From the NCBI RefSeq assembly GCF_001642995.1, contig NZ_LOHS01000071.1, positions 87,121 through 151,120 on the forward strand: a DNA stretch of 64,000 bases, in the 5' to 3' direction. A program made the position numbers and the translations under genes. This DNA is from Streptomyces jeddahensis. GTDB taxonomy: Bacteria > Actinomycetota > Actinomycetes > Streptomycetales > Streptomycetaceae. A model generated the notes under the pieces. That model worked only from the letters and a program-made list of their open reading frames with translations, did no database searches and was not told the origin of the DNA. Below are positions 21,525-29,969 of this stretch, piece by piece (within the stretch, counting starts at the first letter, position 1; each line of letters opens with the position of its first letter).

Positions 21525-22535
21525 ATGACCCTTGAGATACCGGCCTCATCAACGGCGGCCGGTCCGACCACCGAGGACGCCGTCGGCAACCGCAGTACCA
21601 ACCCGGCCGCCAACCCGTTCGATCCTGCGTGCTGGCGGAAGGTCGAGGGCTTCGACGACCTGCGTGACACGACGTACCACCGCGGTGTCGAACGCGACGC
21701 CGACGGCCACGTCGTACAGGACCTTCCGTGGGTACGGATCGCCTTGGACCGTCCGGAGGTGCGCAACGCGTTCCGGCCCGGGACGGTCGACGAGCTGTAC
21801 CGCACGTTGGACCACGCCCGGATGTCCTCGGATGTCGGTGCGGTCATCCTGACCGGCAACGGCCCCTCGCCCAGGGACGGCGGCTGGGCGTTCTGCTCGG
21901 GAGGCGATCAGCGCGTCCGAGGCCGCGACGGCTACCGCTACGCCGACGGCGACACCGCGGCGGACATCGACCCGGCTCGCGCCGGCCGGCTGCACATCCT
22001 GGAGGTGCAGCGCCAGATCCGCACCATGCCCAAGGTCGTCATCGCCGCCGTGTCCGGCTGGGCGGCCGGCGGAGGGCATTCGCTGCATGTGGTCTGCGAT
22101 CTCACCATCGCCTCCCGCGAGTTCGGCAGGTTCAAGCAGACGGACGCCACGGTGGGCTCGTTCGACGCCGGCTACGGGTCCGCGCTGCTGGCCCGACAGG
22201 TGGGCCAGAAGTTCGCCCGCGAGATCTTCTTCCTCGCCCGCGAGATCGATGCCGATCGCATGCACGCGATGGGAGCGGTCAACGAGGTCGTCCCGCACGC
22301 GGAGCTGGAGCGTACGGCGATCGAGTACTGCCGTGCCGTGACGGCCCAGTCCCCGCAGGCGACCCGGATGCTGAAGTTCGCCTTCAACCTCCCCGACGAC
22401 GGCATGGTCGGGCAGCAGGTCTTCGCCGGGGAGGCGACCCGCCTGGCCTATATGACCGACGAGGCCGTCGAAGGACGCAACGCCTTCCTGGAGAAGCGTG
22501 CTCCCGACTGGTCCGGCCACCCCTACTACTTCTGA
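21525..22535 (+). CDS. menB: 1,4-Dihydroxy-2-naphthoyl-CoA synthase
   Basis: A 336-residue crotonase-fold MenB. It has the signature FCSGGDQRVRGRDGYRYADG, the oxyanion/active-site segment VSGWAAGGGHSLHVVCDLTI, and QTDATVGSFDAGYGSALLAR with the conserved aspartate. It closes the second ring of DHNA-CoA from o-succinylbenzoyl-CoA. Residues 1-35 form an Ala/Thr/Pro-rich leader, normal for actinobacterial members. GGGAG precedes the ATG, and the menE start lies 11 bp after the stop. Confidence 0.94.
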   Translation: MTLEIPASSTAAGPTTEDAVGNRSTNPAANPFDPACWRKVEGFDDLRDTTYHRGVERDADGHVVQDLPWVRIALDRPEVRNAFRPGTVDELYRTLDHARMSSDVGAVILTGNGPSPRDGGWAFCSGGDQRVRGRDGYRYADGDTAADIDPARAGRLHILEVQRQIRTMPKVVIAAVSGWAAGGGHSLHVVCDLTIASREFGRFKQTDATVGSFDAGYGSALLARQVGQKFAREIFFLAREIDADRMHAMGAVNEVVPHAELERTAIEYCRAVTAQSPQATRMLKFAFNLPDDGMVGQQVFAGEATRLAYMTDEAVEGRNAFLEKRAPDWSGHPYYF

Positions 22536-22545
22536 GGGAGGGGCT

Positions 22546-23775
22546 GTGTCCGTCATCCCTTTGCGGCCCGTCGTACTGCCCGAGGACCCCGCCGGGGCCG
22601 TCGATGTCCTCCTGCGCTCGACCGAGGACATGTACGACGGCGGTCACGCGATCGCCCCGGTCACGAGCGTCGCTCAGGCGCGGGACCTGGCCCGGACCGT
22701 CCCCGACGGCACCGGAGTGGTGCTGTCGACGTCGGGTTCGACCGGCGTTCCGAAGCGGACGGTCATCCCGCGGAGCGCGCTGCTGGCCTTCTGTTCGGCA
22801 TCGCTGAACCGGCTCGGCGGCGGCGGCAGTTGGCTGCTGTGCCTGCCGGCCGGATTCGTGGCCGGGTTCCAGGTCGTCTCCCGCGCCGTCATCGGCGGGG
22901 CGGGTGTGACACCGCTCGGCAACGGCCGGTTCGACGCCGTGCGCTTCGCGGCGGCCGCCCGCCGCATGGGGTCCGGCCGACGGTACACGGCGCTGGTCCC
23001 CACCCAGGTCAAGCGCCTGCTCGCGGACGCCGACGCCAGGGCCGCCCTGGCGGACTTCGACAAGGTCCTGGTCGGCGGGGCACCCCTCGACCACGCCACG
23101 GCCGCGCGTCTGCGTGAGATCACGGACGTCGTGGTGACGTACGGCATGACGGAGACCGGCGGCGGATGCGTCTACGACGGACAGCCGCTCGACGGCGTGC
23201 GGCTGCGCATCGTGGACGGCATCGTCCATGTCGGCGGTGACACGGTGGCGAGCGGCTATCTCGGTGCGGCCGGCGAGGAATCGGCCAGGTTCTACACCGA
23301 CGGCGGCCGGCGCTGGTTCCGGACCTCCGACCGAGGCCGCTGGGACGACGACGGCCACCTGATCCCACTCGGCCGGGCCGACGACCTCATCAACACCGGC
23401 GGGGTCAAGGTCTCCGCAGAAGCCGTGGAGCGGATCCTGGTCGGCGTCGACTGGGTCGACAGCGCCGTGGTCATGGGACTTCCCGACCACGAGTGGGGCG
23501 AACTCGTCTGCGCCTACGTCATCCCGCGCGCGGGAACGACGACCCGGGACACCGAAGCGCTCCGGGACCGGATACGCGGGCAGATGGGCGGGACGGCGAT
23601 CCTGAAGAAGATCGTCTTCAGCGACGACGTGCCCCTGCTGCCGAATTCGAAGATCGACCGGCTGGAGATCCGTGAGCGGCTGAGGGCCGCCATGAGCAGC
23701 GCAGGTGCTCGCAGCAGTACTCACCGCAGTTGTCACGGCAGTAGTCACAGCAGGGAAGGCGGACATGGCAGTTGA
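22546..23775 (+). CDS. menE: o-Succinylbenzoate-CoA ligase
   Basis: A 409-residue acyl-CoA synthetase of the short MenE type. The AMP-binding P-loop is VVLSTSGSTGVPKRTVI; VTYGMTETGGGCVYDG, the hinge aspartate region RTSDRGRWDDDGHLIPLGRADDLI (positions about 260-285) and the C-terminal catalytic lysine near LLPNSKIDRLE are all visible. GTG 22546 follows GAGGGAGGGG. The last 25 residues are a Ser/His/Gly tail coded by a short tandem repeat (23716-23751) and are probably not functional. It activates o-succinylbenzoate for MenB. Confidence 0.92.
   Translation: MSVIPLRPVVLPEDPAGAVDVLLRSTEDMYDGGHAIAPVTSVAQARDLARTVPDGTGVVLSTSGSTGVPKRTVIPRSALLAFCSASLNRLGGGGSWLLCLPAGFVAGFQVVSRAVIGGAGVTPLGNGRFDAVRFAAAARRMGSGRRYTALVPTQVKRLLADADARAALADFDKVLVGGAPLDHATAARLREITDVVVTYGMTETGGGCVYDGQPLDGVRLRIVDGIVHVGGDTVASGYLGAAGEESARFYTDGGRRWFRTSDRGRWDDDGHLIPLGRADDLINTGGVKVSAEAVERILVGVDWVDSAVVMGLPDHEWGELVCAYVIPRAGTTTRDTEALRDRIRGQMGGTAILKKIVFSDDVPLLPNSKIDRLEIRERLRAAMSSAGARSSTHRSCHGSSHSREGGHGS
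23716..23751 (+). repeat. Three imperfect 12-bp tandem repeats in the menE 3' end
   Basis: Units AGTACTCACCGC, AGTTGTCACGGC and AGTAGTCACAGC follow one another at 23716-23751 (pattern AGTnnTCACnGC). They encode part of the low-complexity tail of MenE. In-frame slippage at this site would change only the length of that tail. Confidence 0.7.
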
Positions 23776-23837
23776 CGTGTTCTGGCGGTGTCCTTCGGCG
23801 ACACCTCCGCCCTCGCCACCGCCATGGCCATGGAAGG

Positions 23838-23925
23838 GCGTTCGACTGCGTCGAGCTCAACGCCGCCAACGGCTGTCTCCTGCCGATTGCGGACCCCAGG
23901 CGTTTCTGCGGCGGCGACAGGAAAG
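23838..23925 (+). pseudogene. Possible short remnant of an old-yellow-enzyme-type flavin oxidoreductase
   Basis: One frame reads AFDCVELNAANGCLLPIADP followed by RRFCGGDR. Old yellow enzymes have GFDGVE[IL]HxANGYL[LI]xQF...N.RTDxYGG at their active site, so the order and spacing of the pieces are suggestive, with the FMN-loop tyrosines changed to cysteine. The frame lacks the rest of the enzyme. It lies in the 162-bp gap between menE and the isochorismate synthase gene. Confidence 0.35.
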
Positions 23926-23937
23926 GACACACCGACC

Positions 23938-25182
23938 ATGAACCGTGGACTGACCCGAGCCGGCCGCGGACCCATGCCTGACCACGCGAGGCCACGGACA
24001 GGCCGTTCCCGGCGACGCCTGATCGCCGCGCCGGCTGGATTCCTCCTCCACGGCCCCAGCGGCTCCGTCGGGCTCGACGGCCCACTGACCAGCTTCAGGG
24101 GCCTGTCCGAGGCGGAGAACGCCGTACGCGAGGGAACGCACGGAAACATCGTCGCGGGCGCGGTTCCGTTCGACCAGGAATCAGGAACCTCGTCGTTCTA
24201 CCTGGGACGGCGCGTTACCGGCCGACCGGCCGTCCTTGGGCGGCCCACCCGACGCAGTCAGTTCGTCCCCGACGTCATCTTCAACGACACCGAGATCGCC
24301 GGTTACATACGCATGGTCGATCACGTGCTGCCGATGCTGCGGTCGCCGAACGACGTCTTGGAGAAGATCGTCGCGGCACGAGCCGAACGGTTCTTCACCA
24401 CCGAGCCCGTCGACCCGCTGCAGCTGTACGGGCGGATCGTGGACATGTACCCCCGGGTCCACAGCTACCTCGTAGAGCACCTGGAGACTCCCGGTGTCTA
24501 CACCATGGGGGCAAGCCCGGAGCTCTTCGTGAAGAAGACCGGCGACATCGTCACCATGACCCCGTTGGCCGGAACCATCCCACGGAACCCGTCGCTGTCC
24601 ACGCCGGAGGACACGGCGCGGGCCCATGCCGAACTGTTCACCGACAAGTATCTGGTCGAGCATCGTCACCTGGTCGAGTTCATGCTGAAGGGCCTGGCAC
24701 CGTTCTGCACTGTGGTGGACCACACCCACGAACCCCAGCTGATCGATGTGCCCGGCGTCTGGCACCTGGGAACGCCCATCCGCGGCCGCCTGACCAGCCC
24801 CGGGGTACGCGTCGCCGATCTCGTGTCGGCACTCCACCCGTCGCCGGCCGTATGCGGCGTCCCCCAAAGCGCATCGCTCCAACTGATCACAACGAACGAA
24901 TCGCCGCGTGGCTACTACGGCGGGCTCGTCGGCTGGCTCGACAGCAACGGCGACTGCGAGCTGTACATGGCGCTGCGCGGCCTCGACTTCGATGCACGGA
25001 ACGGCTGCCTGACCCTCCGGGCCGGTGGCGGCATCGTCAAAGGCAGCCGCATGGACGTCGAGTTCACGGAGACCACGGCGAAGCTCGCAACGATGCGTCG
25101 AGTGCTGGGCATCACGCCGCTTCTCGAGGCGTCCGCGTCCTCCCGTTCCGGCCGGCCCGTGCGAGAAGCCGCGAACGCCTGA
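23938..25182 (+). CDS. menF: Isochorismate synthase (MenF/EntC/DhbC family)
   Basis: A 414-residue chorismate-binding enzyme. Visible elements are YTMGASPELFVKKTGDIVTM, TPLAGTIPRNPS, the general-base lysine region FTDKYLVEHRHLVEF, SALHPSPAVCGVPQ, NESPRGYYGGLVGW and the C-terminal EFTETTAKLATMRRVLG. It converts chorismate to isochorismate, the substrate of MenD. ATG 23938 follows AAAGGA and gives the usual length. Siderophore-type isochorismate synthases look alike, but no 2,3-DHB genes are adjacent, so supply of MenD is the simplest role. Confidence 0.88.
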   Translation: MNRGLTRAGRGPMPDHARPRTGRSRRRLIAAPAGFLLHGPSGSVGLDGPLTSFRGLSEAENAVREGTHGNIVAGAVPFDQESGTSSFYLGRRVTGRPAVLGRPTRRSQFVPDVIFNDTEIAGYIRMVDHVLPMLRSPNDVLEKIVAARAERFFTTEPVDPLQLYGRIVDMYPRVHSYLVEHLETPGVYTMGASPELFVKKTGDIVTMTPLAGTIPRNPSLSTPEDTARAHAELFTDKYLVEHRHLVEFMLKGLAPFCTVVDHTHEPQLIDVPGVWHLGTPIRGRLTSPGVRVADLVSALHPSPAVCGVPQSASLQLITTNESPRGYYGGLVGWLDSNGDCELYMALRGLDFDARNGCLTLRAGGGIVKGSRMDVEFTETTAKLATMRRVLGITPLLEASASSRSGRPVREAANA

Positions 25183-25268
25183 CGCCTGAACGTCACTTCC
25201 TCCGCGTCCACCGGCCGCATCAATCCTGCAGCAGCGGCCGTGCGGGGCCGTAGAGGCCAGGCTGATTC

Positions 25269-25296
25269 TCAGCCCGTCCGGCGCTTGAGGACGAGC
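25269..25296 (+). repeat. Copy of a dispersed Streptomyces intergenic repeat
   Basis: The stretch contains CCGGCGCTTGAGGACGAG preceded by TCAGCCCGT. From general knowledge, this motif (CCGGCG[TCA]TTGAGGACGAG) is scattered through Streptomyces intergenic DNA. Here it lies between the isochorismate synthase stop and the converging pdxA2 end, in a 292-bp gap with no other clear feature. Confidence 0.5.
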
Positions 25297-25474
25297 CCGT
25301 TACCGGGGCCGACCCGTTGCGGGTCAGCGGTGGTAGCGGGCAGAGCCCTGTGTGTGACGCCCACCGGCCCCTGGGCACGGCAAGGCCGGGGGACCGGTGG
25401 CGTCGTTCGGTGAGGAGTGGGGGATACCGGATCCGGGGAAGGACTCCACCTGTTCCAGGAGTGGGCCGGCCGAG

Positions 25475-26491
25475 TCAGCGCGCGGCTGCAGCCTTGCGGC
25501 GCGCGCCGATCTTGACCGCGAGGTCGAAGGCATTCTGGATCGAGCCCGTGTTGGCGATGCCCTTGCCGACGACATCGAAGGCCGTGCCGTGGGCGGGTGT
25601 GCAGATCGGTACGGAGAGACCACCGGCGACGGTGACGCCGCCGTCGAAGCCCATCAGCTTCATCGCGATCTGCCCCTGGTCGTGGTACATGGTCAGGATG
25701 CCGTCGAACTCGCCGGCCCGGGCCCGCAGGAAGATCGTGTCAGAGGGGAACGGCCCCTTCGCGTCGATCCCGTCCGCGACCAGGTCACCGACCGCCGGAG
25801 CGATGATGTCGATCTCGTGGCGGCCGAACTTGCCGCTCTCGCCTGCGTGCGGGTTCAGGGCGCAGACGCCGATACGCGGTGAGTCGATCCCGGACTCGCG
25901 CAGCACCTTGTCCAGGAGCCGGCCGGCGGCAGCGGTGCTCTCGCGGGTGATCCCGGCGTCGACCTCAGCCAGGGAGACGTGGGAGGTGACCCGCGCCGTC
26001 CACAGGTTGGGCAGCACGTTGAGCTCGGAGGTGAAGTCCTCCTCGCCGAGAATGATCTCGAACCAGCGCAGCTCGTCCTGCTCCCGCATGCCCGCCAGGT
26101 GCAGCGAGGACTTGTTGAGCGGAGCGAAGACGATGGCGTCCACCTCGCCCTTCCTGGCGAGTTTCAGCGCGTGGCGCAGATTGCTCATCGCCCACTGGCC
26201 GCCGGCCTCGGTGGCCGTCCTGCGCTCGAAGTCCGCGACGGGGCGTGCGGCGCTGTTGTCGTACAGCAGGGGCTTGCCGGGGGTCGGCTCGGTGACGTAC
26301 TCGATCGGAGTGCCTGCGTCGTCGCCCGCGCTGCGCAGTTCGGCCTCGTCGGAGATGAGGATGATGTCTGCGGCGGCGGTGTTGTCGGGGCGGGAGAGCA
26401 GCTTCGCGATCAGTTCGGGTCCCACACCTGCCGGATCGCCGAGAGTGATGGCGATGCGGGGGCGGGCTTCAGCGGAAGCGGGGGTGTTCAT
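25475..26491 (-). CDS. pdxA2: PdxA2-type 4-phospho-D-threonate/D-erythronate dehydrogenase
   Basis: A 338-residue PdxA-family dehydrogenase. ITLGDPAGVGPELIAKLLSR opens the protein. The three metal histidines lie in VTSHVSLAEVD, CALNPHAGESGKFGRHE and CTPAHGTAFDVVG; TMYHDQGQIAMKLMGF is also typical. Pyridoxal synthesis is unlikely here because the gene is the last of a tctCBA uptake operon (ATGA overlap with tctA) in a tetronate region. PdxA2 enzymes oxidise and decarboxylate tetronate 4-phosphates to dihydroxyacetone phosphate. The required DUF1537 kinase is not beside it; otnK at 38342 is the only one in the window. Confidence 0.85.
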   Translation of the reverse strand: MNTPASAEARPRIAITLGDPAGVGPELIAKLLSRPDNTAAADIILISDEAELRSAGDDAGTPIEYVTEPTPGKPLLYDNSAARPVADFERRTATEAGGQWAMSNLRHALKLARKGEVDAIVFAPLNKSSLHLAGMREQDELRWFEIILGEEDFTSELNVLPNLWTARVTSHVSLAEVDAGITRESTAAAGRLLDKVLRESGIDSPRIGVCALNPHAGESGKFGRHEIDIIAPAVGDLVADGIDAKGPFPSDTIFLRARAGEFDGILTMYHDQGQIAMKLMGFDGGVTVAGGLSVPICTPAHGTAFDVVGKGIANTGSIQNAFDLAVKIGARRKAAAAR

Positions 26492-28137
26492 GAGGACCTT
26501 TCTGAGGATATGTCGGAGTTGTCGGAGCGACTCTCGGTGACGGTCTGCGTGGTTCCGCTGTCCGTCTCTGCCCGGTGGGCAGGGAGCGAGGGTTCGGGGA
26601 ATCGTGCGGCGGGGGCTTCAGAGGGGCGGCCGGCGCTGGAGTGCGTACCGGCGGCCTGCCCACGGCGGGCGGGCCGCAGCCGCTTGGCGGCGGTGGGACC
26701 CGCCACCAGGAGAAGGGCGAGCAGGAGGATGCCCACGGCGGTGGGGCTGGACAGCAGGACCATGGTGTCCCCGGCGGACAGTGCCGAGGTCTGCACCAGC
26801 GCCTTCTCGAAGAGCGGGCCGATGACCAGGCCCAGGACCAGCGGGGCCACCGGGAAGCTCAGGCGCTTCATCACATAGCCGACCAGGCCGAAGAAGATCA
26901 CGATCCAGACGCTGAGCATGCTGTTCTTGACCGAGTAGGCGCCGATGAGGCTGGTCACGATGATCAGCGGGTACATGATCGCGTAGCGCACGCGCAGCAG
27001 CTGGGCGAGGACCGGGGCGAGCGGCAGGTTGAGGATCAGCAGGATCACGTTGCCGATGAAGAACGAGGCGAGCAGTCCCCATACCAGGGTGGGCTGGTTC
27101 TCGAAGAGCAGTGGTCCTGGCTGGATTCCGTAGATCAGGAAGGCGCCGAGCAGGACGGCGGTGGTGGCGCCGCCCGGCACGCCGAGGACCAGCGTAGGCA
27201 CGAAGTTGGCGTTGGAGGCGGCGTTGGTGGCCGCGTCCGGGGCGACGACGCCCTCGATGGCGCCGGTGCCGAGCTTCCTGCGGTTCTTGGAGAACCTCTT
27301 CTCCGCGCCGTACGCCATGAAGGAGGCGAGCGTCGTCCCCGCGCCCGGCAGACAGCCGAGCAGGAAGCCGACGACGGTGCCGCGGGCGGTGGCCGGGGTG
27401 GCCCGCTTGAGGTCTGCCTTGGTGAGGAGCAGATCGCGGAAACGCGCTTTGATCGGCTCGGCCATGCCGATGTGCAACTGGTTGAGCAGCTCGCCTATGG
27501 CGAAGAGGCCGATCATCACCTCGACGTACGGCACGCCGCCGAAGAGGTCGATCTGGCCGAAGGTGTAGCGCGGGGTGCCGCTGCCGACGTCGACGCCGAT
27601 GCAGGCGATGAGGATGCCGGTGAGGCCGAGGCCCATGCCGAGCAGCAGGTTGCGGCCGGAGAAGACCACGATGGTGCACAGGCCGAGGATCATCACGGCG
27701 AGCATCTCGGGCGGGCCGAAGTCCAGCGCCAGGTGGGCGAAGAAGGGGGCGACGGCGGCGAGCGCGAAGAGCGAGACCATCGCCGAGACGAATGCGCCGA
27801 GCGCGGAGATGGCCAGCGCCGGCCCTGCCCGGCCCTGGCGCGCCATGCGATAGCCGTCGAGCGTGGAGACGACGGACGAGGCCTCGCCGGGCGTGGCGAT
27901 CAGGATCGCGGTGATCGTCGCGCCGAACTGCGCGCCGTGGTAGATCCCGGCGAGCATGATCAGGGCGGTGAGCGGTGGGAAGGTGAGTGTGACCGGGATG
28001 AGGATGGCCACGCCGGTGGCCGAGCCGAGGCCCGGCAGGATGCCGATGACGGTGCCGAGCAGGACGCCGACGAAGCACCACAGGAGGTTCTCGGCGCTGA
28101 GCGCGGCGCCGAAGCCGGTGACGATGTTGTCGATCAC
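26488..28137 (-). CDS. tctA: Tripartite tricarboxylate transporter large permease (TctA)
   Basis: A 549-residue polytopic membrane protein with the TctA signatures LGTVIGILPGLGSATGVAIL, LIATPGEASSVVSTLDGY and LGCLPGAGTTLASFMAYGAE. The last 65 residues are a hydrophilic Ser/Thr/Arg-rich cytoplasmic tail beyond the normal end. It works with TctB and the binding protein TctC to import a carboxylate using an ion gradient. It overlaps tctB and pdxA2 by 4 bp each. The pdxA2 context suggests a sugar acid such as threonate or erythronate as cargo. Confidence 0.93.
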   Translation of the reverse strand: MIDNIVTGFGAALSAENLLWCFVGVLLGTVIGILPGLGSATGVAILIPVTLTFPPLTALIMLAGIYHGAQFGATITAILIATPGEASSVVSTLDGYRMARQGRAGPALAISALGAFVSAMVSLFALAAVAPFFAHLALDFGPPEMLAVMILGLCTIVVFSGRNLLLGMGLGLTGILIACIGVDVGSGTPRYTFGQIDLFGGVPYVEVMIGLFAIGELLNQLHIGMAEPIKARFRDLLLTKADLKRATPATARGTVVGFLLGCLPGAGTTLASFMAYGAEKRFSKNRRKLGTGAIEGVVAPDAATNAASNANFVPTLVLGVPGGATTAVLLGAFLIYGIQPGPLLFENQPTLVWGLLASFFIGNVILLILNLPLAPVLAQLLRVRYAIMYPLIIVTSLIGAYSVKNSMLSVWIVIFFGLVGYVMKRLSFPVAPLVLGLVIGPLFEKALVQTSALSAGDTMVLLSSPTAVGILLLALLLVAGPTAAKRLRPARRGQAAGTHSSAGRPSEAPAARFPEPSLPAHRAETDSGTTQTVTESRSDNSDISSERSS

Positions 28138-28748
28138 AGCACGCTCCAGACGGCGGGGTCGAAGAGACCGAACGGCAGCGGGACGCGCAGGAGCACGACG
28201 AAGAGCAGATACGCCCCCACGAACCCACCGGCCGAGACGGCCAGCGCGACGGGCCAGGGCAGCCGCTCGGCGACGGCCGTGAGGAACAGCGTCATCAGGG
28301 CGAGGGCCGGAAGCATGCCGAGGAAGGGGATCAGCAGGGCCGTCACGACCATGACGAGGGTGACGGTGATCAACTTGCGGTGTACGGAGGCCTGTTCATG
28401 TGGGCCGGACGAGCTGGTCGCATCGGGCCGCCCTTCGGCTGCCTGCGGTGCGTCCGCTGCCAGTCCGTCGTCCGCCTGCCCGCCGTCACCTTCGAGGACG
28501 GAGCCGGTGCGCAGCTCCTGCCGGACGAGCGCAAGCCCGATGATCAGGAGCAGCGCACCCGCGACACGTGGCAGCGCGGCGGCACCGATGGTGCCGTCCT
28601 CCGGGTTGGTCCACGGGTATGCGAAGGAGCCGAGGAAGAACAGGGCGCCGACGGTGGCGAGTGTGCCGTGCGCGGCGAGCACGGGGCGCCGCGCGCGGGT
28701 GGGGGCGGCGATCGTGGGGGCGGTCGGGGTGCCGGGCTCTGCGTTCAT
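28134..28748 (-). CDS. tctB: Tripartite tricarboxylate transporter small subunit (TctB)
   Basis: A 204-residue protein with four predicted membrane segments: residues about 22-42, 60-78, 125-145 and 158-195. A hydrophilic Asp/Gly/Ser-rich loop separates the first and second pairs, as in TctB. It overlaps tctA and tctC by 4 bp. It is the small membrane partner of TctA. Confidence 0.85.
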   Translation of the reverse strand: MNAEPGTPTAPTIAAPTRARRPVLAAHGTLATVGALFFLGSFAYPWTNPEDGTIGAAALPRVAGALLLIIGLALVRQELRTGSVLEGDGGQADDGLAADAPQAAEGRPDATSSSGPHEQASVHRKLITVTLVMVVTALLIPFLGMLPALALMTLFLTAVAERLPWPVALAVSAGGFVGAYLLFVVLLRVPLPFGLFDPAVWSVL

Positions 28749-29710
28749 CGGTACACCTCCTTCATCTGCCGGTCGTAGGCGTCGAGGTAGTCGGCGAACT
28801 TCTGGCCGCTGAGGTCGGCGGGAATGAGCAGGTCGTTCTTGATGTAGTCGCGGTAAGTTCGGGACTTCATCGCCTTGTTGATGGCTTTGATCCAGTACCG
28901 CCGTTGCGGCTCGGCGATGCCCCCGGGGGCCAGCACCCCGCGCCAGACGGTGACTTGGGCGTCCAGGCCCTGCTCCTTCGCTGTGGGCACCTTGCCGAGG
29001 ACCGGGTCCTTATAGCGTTTGTCCGTGAGGGTGCACAGGGCCTTGAAATCGCCGCTCTGCAGATACGGCTTGGCAGCGGCCGCGCTCGCCGGGGCCACGT
29101 CTATCTGGCCGCCGAGCAGTCCGGTGAGGACCTCGCCGGTGGAGCCGTAGGGCACGACCGAGAAACGGCCGCCGTTCTTCTTGAACTCGGCGATCACCAG
29201 GGAGTCCGCGCCGGTCTTGCCGCTGGACCCGGTCTTGACGGGCTTCTTCCTGCTGGCCTCGACGAGATCCGCGCAGGTGTCGTACGGGGCGTCCTTTCGG
29301 GCGACCACCATCCGGGAGTCCTGCGCGAACATCACCAGCGGGGTGAAGTCGCGATAGGTGAAGGGCACGTCGTAGGCGAGCGGCAGCGTGTTGAGTGCGG
29401 TCTCCGCGACCAGAAGGGCGTTGCCGTTGCCCTTCTCCGAGAGGAAGGAGGCCCAGCCGACAGCGCCCGAACCACCTTCCTTGTTCTCCACGTTCACATC
29501 GAATCCGGCGTGGAGCTCGTTCAGGCCCTGGGCGATCACCCGGGCCGAACGGTCACTGCCGCCGCCGGGGGCGAAGGCGACCAGGGCCGACACCGAACCC
29601 CGGGGAGTCCAATCATCCGGTACCGGGGGTTTCGCATTCATCAGCGAGCACCCGGAGACCAGCATGGCGACGCTCGTGAGTACGAGCGGTACGCGCAGTG
29701 GTGACTTCAT
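28745..29710 (-). CDS. tctC: TctC/Bug-family solute-binding lipoprotein
   Basis: A 321-residue binding protein. The N-terminus has a lipoprotein signal with lipobox LVSGC (Cys21). The mature part shows the Bug pattern VAFAPGGGSDRSARVIAQGL and VENKEGGSGAVGWASFLSEK, then AQDSRMVVARKDAPYDT and GKTGADSLVI. It captures the carboxylate substrate for TctAB. It is the first gene of the tctCBA-pdxA2 operon; a likely operator lies 49 bp upstream and a 50-bp palindrome further out. Confidence 0.92.
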   Translation of the reverse strand: MKSPLRVPLVLTSVAMLVSGCSLMNAKPPVPDDWTPRGSVSALVAFAPGGGSDRSARVIAQGLNELHAGFDVNVENKEGGSGAVGWASFLSEKGNGNALLVAETALNTLPLAYDVPFTYRDFTPLVMFAQDSRMVVARKDAPYDTCADLVEASRKKPVKTGSSGKTGADSLVIAEFKKNGGRFSVVPYGSTGEVLTGLLGGQIDVAPASAAAAKPYLQSGDFKALCTLTDKRYKDPVLGKVPTAKEQGLDAQVTVWRGVLAPGGIAEPQRRYWIKAINKAMKSRTYRDYIKNDLLIPADLSGQKFADYLDAYDRQMKEVYR

Positions 29711-29758
29711 CGTCAGCCTTCCTGCGTCGGGAAGGGGGAATCTCTGTGCGCGTCAACT

Positions 29759-29786
29759 CGACAACATCAGAGATCCTATTGGATAT
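29759..29786. promoter_or_regulatory. Putative GntR operator upstream of tctC (copy 1)
   Basis: CGACAACATCAGAGATCCTA followed by TTGGATAT matches, position for position, the element at 30749-30776 (shared pattern CGACAACAnnnnAGATCCTAT[AT]GG[AG]T). Its core ATCCTATTGGAT has ATCC/GGAT arms. It lies 49-76 bp upstream of the tctC start, overlapping the expected promoter. Confidence 0.7.
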
Positions 29787-29876
29787 GGCCGCGACAGTAG
29801 GGTGCGAGCGACGGCCGTGGCAAGAGGGGCGACGCAGGGAGTTCACACTGCGGACGCGGCGGGGGCAACAGTGACA

Positions 29877-29926
29877 ACAGTGAGTAGGGCAGGGGTGCGC
29901 CGGCGCACCCCTGCCCTACTCACTGT
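29877..29926. terminator. 50-bp perfect palindrome between tctC and gntR
   Basis: Positions 29877-29901 are the exact reverse complement of 29902-29926, with no unpaired loop bases. The sequence is G/C-rich in the centre (GGTGCGCCGGCGCACC) and ends in CAGTGAGTAG/CTACTCACTG. It lies 44 bp beyond the stop of gntR, so it would end that minus-strand transcript. As a full palindrome it also acts in the other direction. Confidence 0.8.
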
Positions 29927-29969
29927 GTGTTGATACGGCGCCGGATTCGATGCCGAAGGCGCGTTGCCG

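Noticed and set aside
17888..25182. Siderophore (2,3-dihydroxybenzoate) cluster
   Set aside because: Isochorismate synthase could serve one, but it sits with menD, menB, menE and menC, and no isochorismatase, DHB dehydrogenase or NRPS is present.
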